This document shows, piece after piece, positions 39,401-50,509 of a stretch of DNA of 64,000 nt. The notes beneath the pieces were generated by a model. It did not search any database and was not told the origin of the DNA. It worked only from the letters and a program-made list of their open reading frames with translations. The DNA is from Opisthocomus hoazin (Eukaryota > Chordata > Aves > Opisthocomiformes > Opisthocomidae), in contig NC_134434.1 of NCBI RefSeq assembly GCF_030867145.1, positions 9,362,001 through 9,426,000 on the forward strand. Reading direction: 5' to 3'. Position 1 is the first letter of the stretch. Every line of letters starts with the position of its first letter. Made by a program: the position numbers and the translations under genes.

Positions 39401-42400
39401 TAAATACCAAGAGAGATACTGGGAGAGGTTAAATGCCAAGAGAGACAGTGAAGTAGAATGAAACAAAAGAATGGGAAGGAGAGGCAATGAAGTTGCACAC
39501 TTTTTTTTTTTTAAGTACTTGTGAAGCTCTTACTGAAATGAGATCTGGTTTCCTTAGAGTTCATGAGCTAGAAGAACTATTGAAAGACCAAGAAACATCA
39601 GCAGAACAGACCCTGGAAGAAGAGATAAAGAGACATAGAGAAGCATATAGCAAGTACGAAAAAGAGAAAGGCACTGAAATTGAACTGCTGAATACAAGGT
39701 AACAAACATCATGGTGCCACCCAGAACACAGTACAAGCTCATCTTTTCTTCATTTTTACTTTGCATGTAAGCGTAGGCTGTTCACAACCAGACAGTGCAC
39801 AGATGGTTCCATGTTAGTAGTTCTGTAGAGTAGTTGTGCAGTTGCATGTCTAATGCCCGAAGGCTTGGAGGATGCTTTACTGCTTTACATTAATGCTTTA
39901 ATCCATGTGACCCATGTAGACAGCTTAGCTGGATAATTGGCATGGATTGAAGGAGAGAATTGTGACCAGATGTAGCAAACACTTGTGTCTGCATTTGTTT
40001 CTTCTTACTTAATTCTTTTTAGACAGGTGTTGTTAGAAGCATAAGAGTCTGGGGGTCAGTGTAGCATTTTTAGCCCTAAAAACAAAAAAAAAGCACCCAA
40101 TAGCTCATGATAAAAAGTGCTAAGATTAGAAAGATTTTATTGTTTTGTGTTTCTATCAAGTGCAAATGAAATGGCTTTTTAGAGCATGCTGTTTTGCATG
40201 TCTGCATTCTTGAAAAGGTATTTACTGTAAGATTTTTGTTATTGACACAGGGTTCAACAACTGGAAGAAGAAAATGGTGAGCTGAAAAGCACTGTCACAC
40301 GGCTGAAATCACAAACGGAGAGATTAGATGAGGTAACAAAACTCCTGAGTGCTTGAGCAATTTAACAGCAGCTTGGTTTGTGTAAGAGCAATCTCATATA
40401 GTGTTTGGCCCAGCTTCTTTAACTGTCCTTCCCTAAACAAGAATATTGATGGAATTGGAACATTGCTCACCTTTAGTGGCAGGAATGCCCCAAGACACCT
40501 GCTAGCTTATGACCAGCTATGTCTGTAGATTCCATCGTAAAACTGAAGATGGCTCATGCACTTGCAAGCTAGCTATGAAGCTCCCCATTTATTCTAGGAA
40601 AGGCAACGCATGTCAGATAGGTTGGAAGACACTAGTCTGCGACTGAAGGATGAGATGGATTTGTACAAGAGAATGATGGACAAGCTGCGGCAGAACAGAC
40701 TGGAATTTAACAAGGAGAGGGAAGCCACACAGGAGGTAGGTGTGAAGAGGGCTGTAAGACCAGGCAATCACATCTCATCTGCATGGAAGTCCATCTGAAA
40801 AAGAATGGACAGACAGGATGAACATTGAAAATACAACATCCAAGGAATGCATTACTGGATTGTGTTTCTGTGGGAGGGGTACTTGTAGGGTGATGAATGC
40901 TGCAAGAATACCTAACAAATGACAATCCCTGACCCAAAGGGTTTACAACTCTTTGAGAGCTTGCAGCCTTGAATGTGTGCCCTAACATTTCTTTTACTAA
41001 GTTTTCAAGGTGAATTATGCCTCTCAGACATGAAACTTGGAGATCAGAGCCACTTAGAGCTCTGAAGCGGTTTAAGTGACCATAGAAGAGCAAATGGCTG
41101 TATTGTAGGAATGTCCAGCCTCACCCAGGCTCACACGGTGCTTGTGTCAGAGTACAGAGGTGCAGCACAGAGTTGGCTGCTGCCAGGGAGGGGTGGTTGT
41201 GCAGGGGCTGGAAAGACATGGCCTGCTTGCATGCCCACAGCTCATTGAAGACTTACGGAAGGAACTGGAGCACTTGCAGCTGTACAAACTGGAATGTGAG
41301 CGTCCTGGACGTGGGAGAAGCTCTTCATCCAGTTTGAGTGAATTCAATGCCAAAACCAGAGAGGTGGAAATGGAGCATGAAATAAAACGTCTGAAGCAGG
41401 TGAGCAAGGAAGGACCTCTTCATCCACATGAAACGTGCAGGACTGCTTTGAGAAATGTGTATGGTTACAACCCCTAGCACGCTGTCTTTAGATTTTGTCC
41501 CTCAGTTCCCACACAACCACAAGAGCCACACTGCATCTGTCTAGGACCTCATAGCACAGGCGATATAAGTTGTCTGCATAGGAAACACCTGTGATTCAGA
41601 CAGAGAGGACTTGTCACTGGTGGTAAGAGAGCTGCTGTTAGCCTGCATGCAGCCTTACCCTGTGTCATCCAAGCAACTTGTGACTTTTAAAGTTTATTTT
41701 TTAATAAAACCTTTATAGGAAGAACTTAAAAGCAATATCTTTTCATTCTTAAATAGGAGAATCAGAAACTTCGTGACCAAAATGATGATCTTAATGGACA
41801 GATCCTAAGTCTTAGTCTTTATGAAGCTAAAAATCTTTTTGCAACGCAAACAAAAGCCCAGTCCCTGGCTGCTGAAATTGATTCTGCATCAAGAGATGAG
41901 GTAATACTCTTTTTTAATCAAGTACTACATCCAAAAATGTACCTTTTTCAGTGTAATTAACTGTCAAGGTTGAACTGTCTGAAGCTGACGAATGAACAAC
42001 AGAAAAATCTGCTTTGCTACGTGTCAAGAGTGTTAGATTACCTTAAATCTAACAGTGGTTTTGGATGCTCCTTTTAATGTAACTCTTCCATCTGTCTCCA
42101 AATTCTAATTTGGAATTATTAGAATCTCAGTGAACTTTTACAATGGATTTATTTGAACATCTTCTATCTTACAGGGTATTGTGATATTATGACATTAATA
42201 CAGAAATTACCATAGCTAGTTACTTAAATTTTTACTTTCTGTTCTAGATTTAGTTCTAGGTTGCTTCAGCGACAAACTCTCACTTAGATCTAAATTTGAG
42301 CTATATATTCCCTGCAGCAGAGCTGAATTCTTGGAGAAAGTAGGTAGTGTGCAAGTAATAATCTAGTAATGCTTTGGAAGATATAATAGGAGACCCATTT

Positions 42401-43770
42401 GTATGTGTGCTGAGTCAAGCTGGTACAGCTGCCTTTAAGCTCCAGAACAGATCATGAGGTCAGGCCAATGGATATGTAAGAGCTCCCAGGAAAAAAGACA
42501 GGTTAGTGATGAAGGAGATTAGAAGGAATTGTTTGCTTTATTTCTTCTGGACAGAACTTCCTATTTCTTCTTCAAGAGTTGTCCCGAGAAAAACCTTTTT
42601 ACCCAATCTGTACTTGAATGACCCTGTTAGCCTTAGCTGCTGGGCAGTTCTGTGAAGCAAAGTGCATACTTGAGTTTCTTGCTGAACTACACCACTGTGA
42701 AGAAAGGCAGTTTAATTGTTGAACTCTAATTAGGTAAAAACAAATTGGGGTTTTGCTATTGTCAAGACAAATCTTTATTTCTCCTTCTGAATCTCATGAC
42801 TCTGGCTCATGCAGGGAGTACCCAGCACTCCCACTCTAAAGGAGGAAAGTGCCTTACAGCTGTGGCCCAGGCTTAGTAAACCTCACAGACCTGCGTAAAC
42901 TTTTCCCGTTGTGACATTTTTCCCATATATTAACCAAAATTAAGGTAAGAAATGCAGATTCAGAGTGGGACTTTTATAAAGTCTGGTGGAAATGGGCATC
43001 CAAATCATACTAGCTTTAGGAGGATCTGGGGCTCTGACACTCCTGAGCAGCTTTGTCAGTTTGGCATTAAACATGCAGAGTATAGAAAGCAAGCAGTCAC
43101 TATCTTTGTAGAGTTTGAGGGGCCTTTCACAGCTCAAAGGTCTAGTGAAACATGTCTAATACAGAACAGACAATATTCAGTGGGTTGTTCTGAGAGAGAG
43201 AGCATGCGCATGATACAGAGGCAGCCCATATTGTTTCCAGTGCAAAACTCTGAAATCCTTGTTCTGCTCAGCAGCCTGTCACGCAAAGTGCTTTAGATTT
43301 CAGTAGATGTAGAAAAAAATTGAGTGTCATGAAACTCTTGCACTGAGATGAGGAAGCTCATCCGTGGTGTGGATGCAGGATGGATTGGTGTGTTGGATGG
43401 GGAATTTGTTTCAAAAGGTCTGCCAAAACATTCCTGGTGATGACTATTCACCAACTTCCTTAATAGCAAAGATCTTTAACGTACAGATTTTTTTTCTAAT
43501 AGACATACAGGGAGGAGCAGGAGGTACAATACCTATCGCAAAAGGGAACTGGTGATCCTAAGCAGGTGCTAGTTTCTCACCTGTCTGAATTTCATGCCGT
43601 TATGTAACCTAGTGAGAATATTTCAATATTAACTTTGAAATGTTGTGTTTCAGCTCATGGAAGCCCTTAAAGAACAGGAAGAGATAAATTACAGATTGCG
43701 ACAGTATATGGACAAGATCATTTTGGCAATCCTAGACCACAACCCGTCTATCTTGGAAATAAAGAATTGA
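30209..43770 (+). CDS. RAB11FIP4: Rab11 family-interacting protein 4 (class II FIP), 12 exons, N-terminus missing
   Basis: Effector of Rab11 (and, by family knowledge, partner of Arf GTPases) acting on recycling endosomes, with roles in membrane delivery during cytokinesis and in neural tissue. Joining twelve exons gives 522 codons and a TGA, with every intron GT-AG and every phase matching. The order along the protein is: acidic, Ser-rich region (residues 1-138), conserved block with a CSQC pair (139-183), microexon-encoded segment, Ser-rich region with TEDLFRDS, a long heptad-rich coiled coil (about 229-500), and the C-terminal FIP Rab11-binding domain (around YMDKIILAILDHNP, 500-522). The match to remembered human FIP4 is near-identical over long stretches, which excludes the paralogue RAB11FIP3. 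The human protein is about 637 residues, so about 115 N-terminal residues (the EF-hand part) are missing and not seen in this window. Confidence 0.96.
30433..34083 (+). other. RAB11FIP4: RAB11FIP4 intron
   Basis: A GT-AG intron of about 3.65 kb ending in TTGTTTCAG. I see no further exon, repeat family or RNA gene in it. Confidence 0.85.
34084..34272 (+). CDS. RAB11FIP4: RAB11FIP4 exon, acidic/serine-rich segment
   Basis: The acceptor is CAG|GTCAGG and the donor AG|GTTGCT. It completes the Lys codon of the previous exon and leaves with AG of a Ser codon. The product includes DLSTYSTASLISNEEQ and SSPCPDDETRTNAYSD, almost identical to human FIP4. A cryptic acceptor CAG five bases into the exon would shift the frame, so the start at 34084 is fixed by phase. 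Confidence 0.96.
34273..35801 (+). other. RAB11FIP4: RAB11FIP4 intron
   Basis: A GT-AG intron of about 1.5 kb ending CTGCAAACAG. No other feature is apparent; the open frames around 34900-35580 lack any family resemblance. Confidence 0.85.
35802..35936 (+). CDS. RAB11FIP4: RAB11FIP4 exon, conserved CSQC block
   Basis: Bounded by ACAG| and ACAG|GTAAGC. It encodes AGQTPRKMRHVYNSELL followed by DVYCSQCCKKINLLND, which I remember as identical in human FIP4. The Cys pair is reminiscent of half a metal-binding knuckle, although no partner pair is evident. The end of the exon (NDLEARLKNLKAN) begins helical, charged sequence. Confidence 0.97.
35937..37402 (+). other. RAB11FIP4: RAB11FIP4 intron upstream of the microexon
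   Basis: A GT-AG intron of about 1.47 kb ending CATGTAG after a modest pyrimidine tract. Its last 300 bp (about 37080-37300) are AT-rich with TTAAT-type motifs and look unlike the rest of the intron. Confidence 0.85.
37403..37438 (+). CDS. RAB11FIP4: RAB11FIP4 36-nt microexon
   Basis: Bounded by TGTAG| and GGAAG|GTAAGA. It encodes the second part of a Ser codon, then PNRKISSTAFG and the first two bases of an Arg codon. Its length is a multiple of three and both edges have the same phase, so it can be skipped without a frameshift. The peptide matches human FIP4. RKIS resembles a basophilic-kinase site. Confidence 0.95.
37439..38360 (+). other. RAB11FIP4: RAB11FIP4 intron
   Basis: A GT-AG intron of 922 bp, ending in GATCTTTCAG. 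No additional gene-like content. Confidence 0.85.
38361..38460 (+). CDS. RAB11FIP4: RAB11FIP4 exon, serine-rich TEDLFRDS segment
   Basis: Acceptor CTTTCAG|, donor AAAAG|GTGGGA. It encodes QLFHNSNFSSSNGSTEDLFR and then DSIDSCDNDITEK, matching human FIP4 except for small changes such as LF for LM. It is the last segment before the coiled coil and ends on a codon boundary. Confidence 0.96.
38461..38873 (+). other. RAB11FIP4: RAB11FIP4 intron
   Basis: A 413-bp GT-AG intron with a strong pyrimidine tract (TTCTTTTCCACTTCCCCTTC) before CAG. Open frames that cross it (38515-38877) are fortuitous. Confidence 0.88.
38874..38977 (+). CDS. RAB11FIP4: RAB11FIP4 exon, start of coiled coil
   Basis: Acceptor CCAG|, donor CACAG|GTAATA. 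It encodes VTYLEKKVTELENDSLTNGD and continues with LKSKLKQENTQLVH, with heptad-spaced Leu and Val. Phase 0 in, phase 2 out. Nearly identical to human FIP4. Confidence 0.97.
38978..39557 (+). other. RAB11FIP4: RAB11FIP4 intron with T25 tract
   Basis: A 580-bp GT-AG intron. It contains a T25 run at 39251-39275 and a second T tract near 39500. The run is too far from the acceptor to be its pyrimidine tract, and it could be the tail of an old antisense retroinsertion or a simple expansion. Confidence 0.85.
39558..39698 (+). CDS. RAB11FIP4: RAB11FIP4 exon, coiled coil
   Basis: Acceptor TTCCTTAG|, donor CAAG|GTAACA. It encodes VHELEELLKDQETSAEQ followed by a highly charged helix ending IELLNT. Heptads continue from the previous exon without a break. 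Confidence 0.97.
39699..40250 (+). other. RAB11FIP4: RAB11FIP4 intron
   Basis: A 552-bp GT-AG intron ending ATTGACACAG. Nothing else is evident in it. Confidence 0.86.
40251..40332 (+). CDS. RAB11FIP4: RAB11FIP4 exon, coiled coil
   Basis: Acceptor GACACAG|, donor GATGAG|GTAACA. It encodes VQQLEEENGELKSTVTRLKS and then QTERLDE, a regular heptad segment, ending on a codon boundary. Confidence 0.97.
40333..40597 (+). other. RAB11FIP4: RAB11FIP4 intron
   Basis: A 265-bp GT-AG intron, among the shortest in the gene, ending CCCATTTATTCTAG. Confidence 0.88.
40598..40735 (+). CDS. RAB11FIP4: RAB11FIP4 exon, coiled coil
   Basis: Acceptor ATTCTAG|, donor CAGGAG|GTAGGT. The product ERQRMSDRLEDTSLRLKDEM continues with DLYKRMMDKLRQNRLEF. 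It is essentially identical to human FIP4, one of the most conserved stretches of the protein. Confidence 0.97.
40736..41240 (+). other. RAB11FIP4: RAB11FIP4 intron
   Basis: A 505-bp GT-AG intron ending GCATGCCCACAG. No independent feature seen. Confidence 0.87.
41241..41399 (+). CDS. RAB11FIP4: RAB11FIP4 exon, coiled coil with a serine-rich break
   Basis: Acceptor CCCACAG|, donor AAGCAG|GTGAGC. The helix LIEDLRKELEHLQLYKLECE is interrupted by a flexible RPGRGRSSSSSLSEFN stretch before the heptads resume at REVEMEHEIKRLKQ. The Gly/Ser break is also in human FIP4 and probably hinges the coiled coil. Confidence 0.97.
41400..41756 (+). other. RAB11FIP4: RAB11FIP4 intron
   Basis: A 357-bp GT-AG intron ending CTTAAATAG. 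A decoy acceptor (CCTTTATAG) lies about 40 bp before the true one; only the later AG keeps the conserved protein. Confidence 0.87.
41757..41900 (+). CDS. RAB11FIP4: RAB11FIP4 exon, distal coiled coil
   Basis: Acceptor AAATAG|, donor GATGAG|GTAATA. It encodes ENQKLRDQNDDLNGQILSLS and LYEAKNLFATQTKAQSLAAE, virtually identical to human FIP4. This is the stretch that leads into the Rab11-binding helix. Confidence 0.97.
41901..43653 (+). other. RAB11FIP4: RAB11FIP4 last intron
   Basis: A GT-AG intron of about 1.75 kb ending TGTTGTGTTTCAG. No repeat family or extra exon recognised; frames at 42952-43296 are chance. Confidence 0.86.
43654..43770 (+). CDS. RAB11FIP4: RAB11FIP4 terminal coding exon, Rab11-binding domain
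   Basis: Acceptor TTTCAG|, stop TGA at 43768-43770. It encodes LMEALKEQEEINYRLRQYMD and KIILAILDHNPSILEIKN. This is the C-terminal FIP Rab11-binding domain: the Tyr-x-Asp followed by hydrophobic residues and the NPSIL turn form the helix-loop that, in known FIP structures, packs on Rab11 switch regions as a dimer. The last residue is Asn where I remember His in human. Confidence 0.97.
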   Translation, partial: LMEALKEQEEINYRLRQYMDKIILAILDHNPSILEIKN

Positions 43771-45206
43771 AGAGAATATGAGAAGGAAAACCAGCAACTG
43801 CCTGATATCTCTGCACATGCCACTGGATCTAAACAACACTCTGATACTGTAAATTAATCTATAAATATATATATATACACACTACGTGTGAGTGTGGGTG
43901 CGCGGGTGTGTTTATGTTTGGTACACTGTTGTTTGTCATTGAATGGGCTTGGTTAGACTTTTTCCATGCACTTTCAATACCTGTGATAAGATGGATACTG
44001 TATATTAATGTAATAACAATATAACTGGATCATGCTGTTTTAGATACTGGACAAGATGACTCTACCTCTAGTTGTAAAGGTGAAAAAAACAATGGAAACA
44101 TATGGATGTGGCCCTAACTTTAGGAGCAAGAATTGTTCTTTTGTTCTTCCAGGAATTTGGGTACAACAAACCAATTAGCATACCCAGGTTCAGTTCCTGA
44201 CTGGTGCTGACTGTGTAATTTCCTATTTGATTTAGTTTTAGTACTTAAACCATACATAGGATAAAAAAAAACCACCAGACTTTGGGGAAAAGGAAAGACA
44301 CAAAGTAAAAGGGAAGAAGAGGAAGATATTGCATAATTGTTGCTGTTTGTGAAAAATCACCATCCACGTGTTTGCCACTGTCAGCACAAAGTGCTTTTTA
44401 TGTAAGGTCACTTTGGAGCCTGCTTTGGATGCTCTGAGCCAGCCTGCTCTTTAGCGTGTGTGCGCATGCTTGTTTTTTTATGCCAGGCTCCCTGTAGCAT
44501 TGAGGCTAAGAAGCTCTTCAAATCTGTTCCCCTATTTTCAGGGGTTTATCATGGGCCATTAAGATGAGTTCTGGGACCCTGCCCCTTCCCCTCACCCTTA
44601 ATTTTTAAGATTTCACTGAAGAAACACATTCCAATTCTTACAAAAAAAAAAAGGCAGAACAAAAAATGAAAATTGCATGAAATAGCCCACTTCAGGGGGA
44701 GAAGGAGCAGCCCTTGAAACTACATGTTGAGTTGCTTTCTCACCCCAGACACACTGCACCCCTTTACAATTGGCATTTTGTGGGCAAGCTGTGGAGAGGA
44801 CCAGCTGGGTCCTAACGAAGTGGTGGAGACAAGTGTGATGTGGAGTGACTTTTACCTATAGGGCAGTAAAAAGAAAAAGAGCTTGGTCTTGCAGAAGTTG
44901 CCAATCCAGTCTGAGTACACGCATGCATATCTGAAGCTCTGAATGAGGCACACATCCTGATTTACATGAGCAGTTGTGCAGGTGCTTAACTTTAAATGCG
45001 AACTGTGACTGCTTGTATAAGTCAGTGGGACAGAACATAAGCTGTAAAGTTGAGTGTATTCTTAAATGCTGCCTTAAATAGGGATGGACTTCATTACGTG
45101 CCTGTGTTCTTCTGAGCTGGATCTGTGTACTGTAGGGCTAGGATCTTTTTAATTAAAATGTAGCTTATATAAGGAGCTTATGGAATTGTTTGGATAGTTG
45201 AATGCT

Positions 45207-45232
45207 AAAAAAAAAAAAAAAAAAAAAAAAAA
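45207..45232. repeat. A26 homopolymer in the 3' UTR
   Basis: An uninterrupted run of 26 A in the transcribed strand. It would serve as an internal oligo-dT priming site and could produce false 3' ends in cDNA data. Confidence 0.92.
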
Positions 45233-46896
45233 GATTTTATTCCATGCACTTTTCTTAAAGTAAATACTTCACACTTTTAATTCACACCAGCTGGCACAGA
45301 AAAATAGGCCCAAGTATCTGGCTTTCCCGAATGATGCATAGAGATGTTTCCTTTGTTGAATACACTCCCCAGAAGAATGTTACAGTAGCAATGACTGTGC
45401 TTTTCTGTGTATTTCTTGCTGTTGGCAGTGTCTTGCCCCTAGTATTCTCTTGATGTATTTTGGTGTGTATGTGATGCATTTTTCTTGAAGATGAATACGT
45501 AAAATATGTATTCAGTTATGGATGTAAATATATATATATTTTTCTGCAATCTCTGTGCTCTTGCCTTCAGTGATTGTGTTACTGGAGTGATGGGAAGAGG
45601 GGGGGACTACTGAAATCAGGCTTCCTTGAAGGCAAGAAAATATAAACAATTTGTTTCTATATATCTGCATTAGGCAGGTGTAAAGTAACTGGAAAGTGAA
45701 AGGGACCAGAGGAATACCGATGGGATACAGCACGCCAGCACACAAAGATGTCTGGAGGACTTCGGTGCTCTGGGAAAAATGGTACAGTCTTGTCCGAACA
45801 GTGGTGTCTCGGGGCTGGTTTCCTGAGGCTCTAGGGTAATCTGGAGGAAGGGATTTGAAGACCACTCATTTGCCACCTGGCGATGGTATAAAATGTCCTG
45901 TGCTAGATTGCAGCAGCTTCTGTTTGTGGAGAAGCAGGTGGAACACCATGGACGCCCCTGCATGCACCTTTCCCGCCTGCTGCTGCTTCTGGACGTGCCA
46001 CCCAGAAGGTAGGAGAGGAACAGCTAAGCCAGCTTGGTGCTACCTACAGCTCCCTACCTACAGGACTCTTCACCTGCACTTTAGCGATGGCATTTCCCTC
46101 TGCATGGTGCTGTCTGTGGGTTGTGCCAAGGACTTTGCTCTTTTTGTAGGCCACAGAGAACTGTTTCACATTGTCAGGTGACGCTTGCTAACCTGCTGTG
46201 CCAGGGCTGGGTGAGCCAGCAGCCCTGCGACTGGGGCTGACGGGGTTTGCGGAGTTACACTTCTGCCTGCTCTCATGCAGTGGATTTAAATAAGAGTGAA
46301 GCTGTTGGAGATCAGACTGGTGACTGAATGTTTTCTCCTAAATGTTTTTAAGTAAACTGGACTTGGATTCAGAATTTTAATAGTCAAAAACCCATTCCCA
46401 TTAGGGTAGAACGTCAGCAAATGTTGAGGACTATTTTGCTGAAAATTATGCTGAGCATTTGGTAAGCAGAGAGCCTGACTTACTTCGCTGAGACTAGAGC
46501 CTGTGGATATGAACAGAAGAAGAAATGAATATAGTGATAGCCAAATTTTTGTGCAGGTTATTATATGTAAGAGGTGAATAGTCACTAATATAGTGACAAA
46601 TAGTTGCTAAATCTGCCTGAAATCCTGAAAGCAGTAGTCAAATCAAGGGTGTTAAGCAGTGGATCTTCTAAAGACTTCTGGGACTTCTTGTTCAGCTCTG
46701 TACCCAGCTGCTGTGGCATTTAGAAGCTCTTCCTTGTTCCAGTGTTTGCATTTGAAGAGTTGTCTTGCCGCCATGTTGGTGATGTTTGTAACTGTTTTAT
46801 TGCACAAAGGAGTTATACTTCTAGTCCTCTGGGGCCCTTGGTGCCGTACTGCTTTCTGTTATTGGTCAAATACATGTCCGGATACTTGCTGTGTTT

Positions 46897-46902
46897 AATA
46901 AA
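46897..46902 (+). terminator. RAB11FIP4: Candidate proximal poly(A) signal
   Basis: AATAAA followed within 30 nt by a GT/G-rich stretch (GTGAGTTGGAGGTGGGAGGG), a good downstream element. It would give a 3' UTR of about 3.1 kb. Confidence 0.5.
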
Positions 46903-49900
46903 TCATGTGAGTTGGAGGTGGGAGGGGCGTTTCACTGGCAGATACATTTTCCTGTAAGGTATCCACCTCTAAAAATACTAATTAGCAATTGCATTCTTGG
47001 ACTGAGTAACTACAGATATTAAACCAACTTGTCTTGCAATCCAAGCCTTGGAGAACCCTTCTATCCCGGAAAAGTCATCACATCTTATGACATGGAAGTA
47101 ACTGGGTAATAAGGGATCACTTGATGGGTCACTGGGGCAGGAGAAGAGCAATCTGATATCGACATTGCAGACAGTGCATATTTTGATCAAGTGTCAGACA
47201 GACACATTGGCAGAAGAGACAGGTGATGTGGGAGATAGGGAGGCACCGGTTTCAGTGTCAATTCTCTGATAAATCTCTTATTTCTTTGTTGTGGGCGTCC
47301 TTTGTGCTCACAAGCCAGCTGGGGAAGTACAGTTTGCCTCTGTGTCCCTGTTGCTGTCGGTGGAGCAATGGCTGCACTTCCCTGGGTAAATAACTTCAGA
47401 AATGTGGCATCATCTCATTCTAACAATACTCAAATGCAGTAAACATTCCTGTGTCTGAACTGTGCTTCTCATTTAACCCTCGGGGATGCAAACACAATCT
47501 AAGGTACTGTATCTTGATCTGCTCCTGAGTTCATTCTACTGTAGATTCTGAAAAGCTAAATGATATTCTGGTCAGACCAGTTCCAAACCACTGCAGGTAT
47601 TTTTGTACAGTGAAAAAAAAGACTTGCTTCTGGCTAGAAGCTGCCCTGCATCAGGCTAATCCCACATACAAGCTACAGCAGAAAAAATACCTCTTTCAAG
47701 ACTTGCACTTAAGAGTACCTAAAATGCAGTTTCTCAAGATTTTTCTGGTATTGGACACTTCCCTCCAGACGTCAGTCTTCAGCTGCTGCCTGTTTCTGGT
47801 TTCAAAGTGTGATGCTGATTCAAAACTACCTTGATATCAAAAGAGTATTTTTCAGCTTTTTGACTAACTTCTATTAAAAACTCAAGCTGTTTGAGAATTT
47901 GTCATGTTTTGAAGTGCAACAGTAACAAGCTGTAACCATCCCATCTATTTTTAAGTTTTTAATACACATGTTTCTAGCAAGTCTCAAAAAAAAATTCCAA
48001 TACATTTTTGAACACAGCATTATTAATTCTCAGAGATACATGTAGTAACAAATATTTTGCTGTCTGAATGCAGCAATGCTCCATCTACTTCGGTAGAACT
48101 GCATTAACTCTCCAGAGAGGATCTTGGCCTACAGTATTTAGGCTCCCTGATCTGGCTAGTAATTAAGGGCTTGGAAGCTAATATATAAACATACATTGCA
48201 GCCTGCTACAGGAGTCACTGTTCAGCGGTCTCTGCATCATAGTGCTAGTGACATGTGATGAGCCTAAGATCTAGAATTTACAAATAAGTGCTTTTTTTCT
48301 TTTTTAATGGCAGTGAATATACAGTGGTTTTTCTCTTAAAACAAATACTGTATGGTGTGGTCTGAGGGACTTTTTCCAAGGAAGGAAGGAAGTAGCAGCT
48401 GATGAAACACTTGCCAAATCAGTGGCTTGGCCTATATAGATTTGAGTGAAAACTTGACTCAAACTTTAACCGAGCAGTTCCTGGATTGGTTCTGGTGTAA
48501 GTAGCAGTGCTCGTATTCTTGTTATATCAGTTGTTACTCAAGGAACACTGTCAAGAAGGCAGGACAGGTCATATAACACAGCTGATTTTAATGGCTATAG
48601 CTCAACAGTTGCTGGCATTTTGTTCCTTCACAGCATCTTCAAGGTTGTTTTCTCAAGCCAAATTTTTCAATTCTAGGAGCAGTTTGCTGTTGAAGCATGT
48701 GGCATGTGCGGGTTTCTTATTGAGTGAAACTCTGCATGCGCCCTTAGACTTTGATAAGGATTGCAGTTGTGTGTTTTGTCTGAATCCTGTAATCCTGCAT
48801 AATACACTGGGAGTTGCTGTGATGTGCAAGAGAGTCGTTTCTGTATGGGATTCTTCCCCAGTGTATTGTCTGTTGGCATTTACACTCTTAGTCTTGGCCC
48901 CAGCCACTGTGTCCGCTGTCAGAGTACCTGAGTGCCTTGGGGCGGCCGCTTTGAGCAGATGGGAGGGACAAACACAATGTTCTTGGCTTCAGTACAGCTT
49001 TAGCTACTGACACGAAGAATTTTAGCCGTAGCTTTATACCAGGCCAGTCCTGTCCATGCCTCTTGTGTGGTGCTGAAGACAAGTTGTGTCCCTGCTACGT
49101 GACAAAGTGTCACAGCTGATTCTCGTGATATGCAGGCACCTAGGGTGAATAAGCCTGAAGTCCATCCAGGTGAGGCAGCACTGGGATGTCTCCGTAAGGC
49201 TTGCACTGATTCTGTATGGCTATGCAATCCCATGCTGTACTTACATGCTGTTTGCAAGGCACAGCCCTGCTAGTTTAGCCTAGCAAGCGTACCTTACAGG
49301 TAATGACAGCAGCCCACTGAGATAGACACCTCTGCAACTAGGGTCCCTGTACCATAGCTTGTCACAGCACGGAGCCAGCTGACAGTGCTACACTGCGTTC
49401 CTGAAACTTACTTTCTTCAGTTTACTGGCTTAAGTCTCAAAGTGTTGTTTAACTGTGAGAGTAGTACCTATTCAAACATATAATTGGAGTGAGATTACTT
49501 TTTACTTAGACTTTAAACCTCATGAAAACATATGTTAACAAACATGGACTTCTGTGGTACAGTTTAGACACCTACCCCTAGAGTCTGTATGTCTTTTTTG
49601 TGTAGGTGTTGTTAGTGGTGCGACTGTGACATCTGAGCTGCCAGCTTTTGCATCGCTGTTCTCAGCAGAGTGCCGTTCGCCCTGGCAAAGCCTCGTACAG
49701 CCCGTTTTGCCCTGGCGCAGAGCGCGGAGGTGTTCTGGCAGACACACGTTCAACGCACAGGCAGTAAGGGGTGCAGGAGGGCTGCCGTTACTCTTCCACC
49801 CAGGCAGCTGGAGCAGTGATCTTCTCACACTACCCAACATCAGCCTCATTTTATTTAATACGTTATCCGTAGCTAAGCCATTCTGGCTTTGGAGAAAGGA

Positions 49901-50503
49901 AGTCAGAAGGGGAACCATGAATTTCATTATTTTGTATCATGTGAACACTTTAGTGTGCTACAGCACAGTAAATGTTGCACTGACAATGAGTTTAAATAGT
50001 GAGATGTTTTCAGAATTACTGTAAAATCAGTTGTGGGAGCCATTTGTTTTGCTTTGTTGCACAGTTTGTACTTACATTTTTTGCATGGTTACATATTTTT
50101 GTGCCTTTTACTTCTCTGTTGTGAGGATACATCTTATTTTCACATTTTATCTCCTGTTTTAGGCACCTTTTATATACATTATTTCATTTGATCTTTATCT
50201 CTGGTTTTCATGTAATGCACATGTGTATATATGAAATAGATCAGATTTGTATTCATGTGCCTCTGAGATGTAAAAAATACTCATTTTGTACAGGTTTTTT
50301 TAGAAGCACTAGCTCATGGTCTAAACTATGTAGCAAATGAAATTTAATATAATTAGCAGTTCTTTGTTTTCTGCTAGAAATGTTGTGTCAGATGGCTGGT
50401 CTTTTTTGTAAGGCAATGTCACACACACACTCCCCACATTTATTGTTCTAGTATCATTATGAGACCAATTCTATCCACTTGTTGGTTTCAGTTAATTCAA
50501 AAT

Positions 50504-50509
50504 AATAAA
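50504..50509 (+). terminator. RAB11FIP4: Candidate poly(A) signal
   Basis: AATAAA inside an AT-rich stretch, followed by a T-rich segment (TATAGTTTTTATTC) about 40 nt later. It would give a 3' UTR of about 6.75 kb, close to the human length as I recall it. Confidence 0.45.

Noticed and set aside
49042..49048. GGCCAGT seed match for miR-193 in the 3' UTR
   Set aside because: One 7-mer match in almost 8 kb is near chance expectation.
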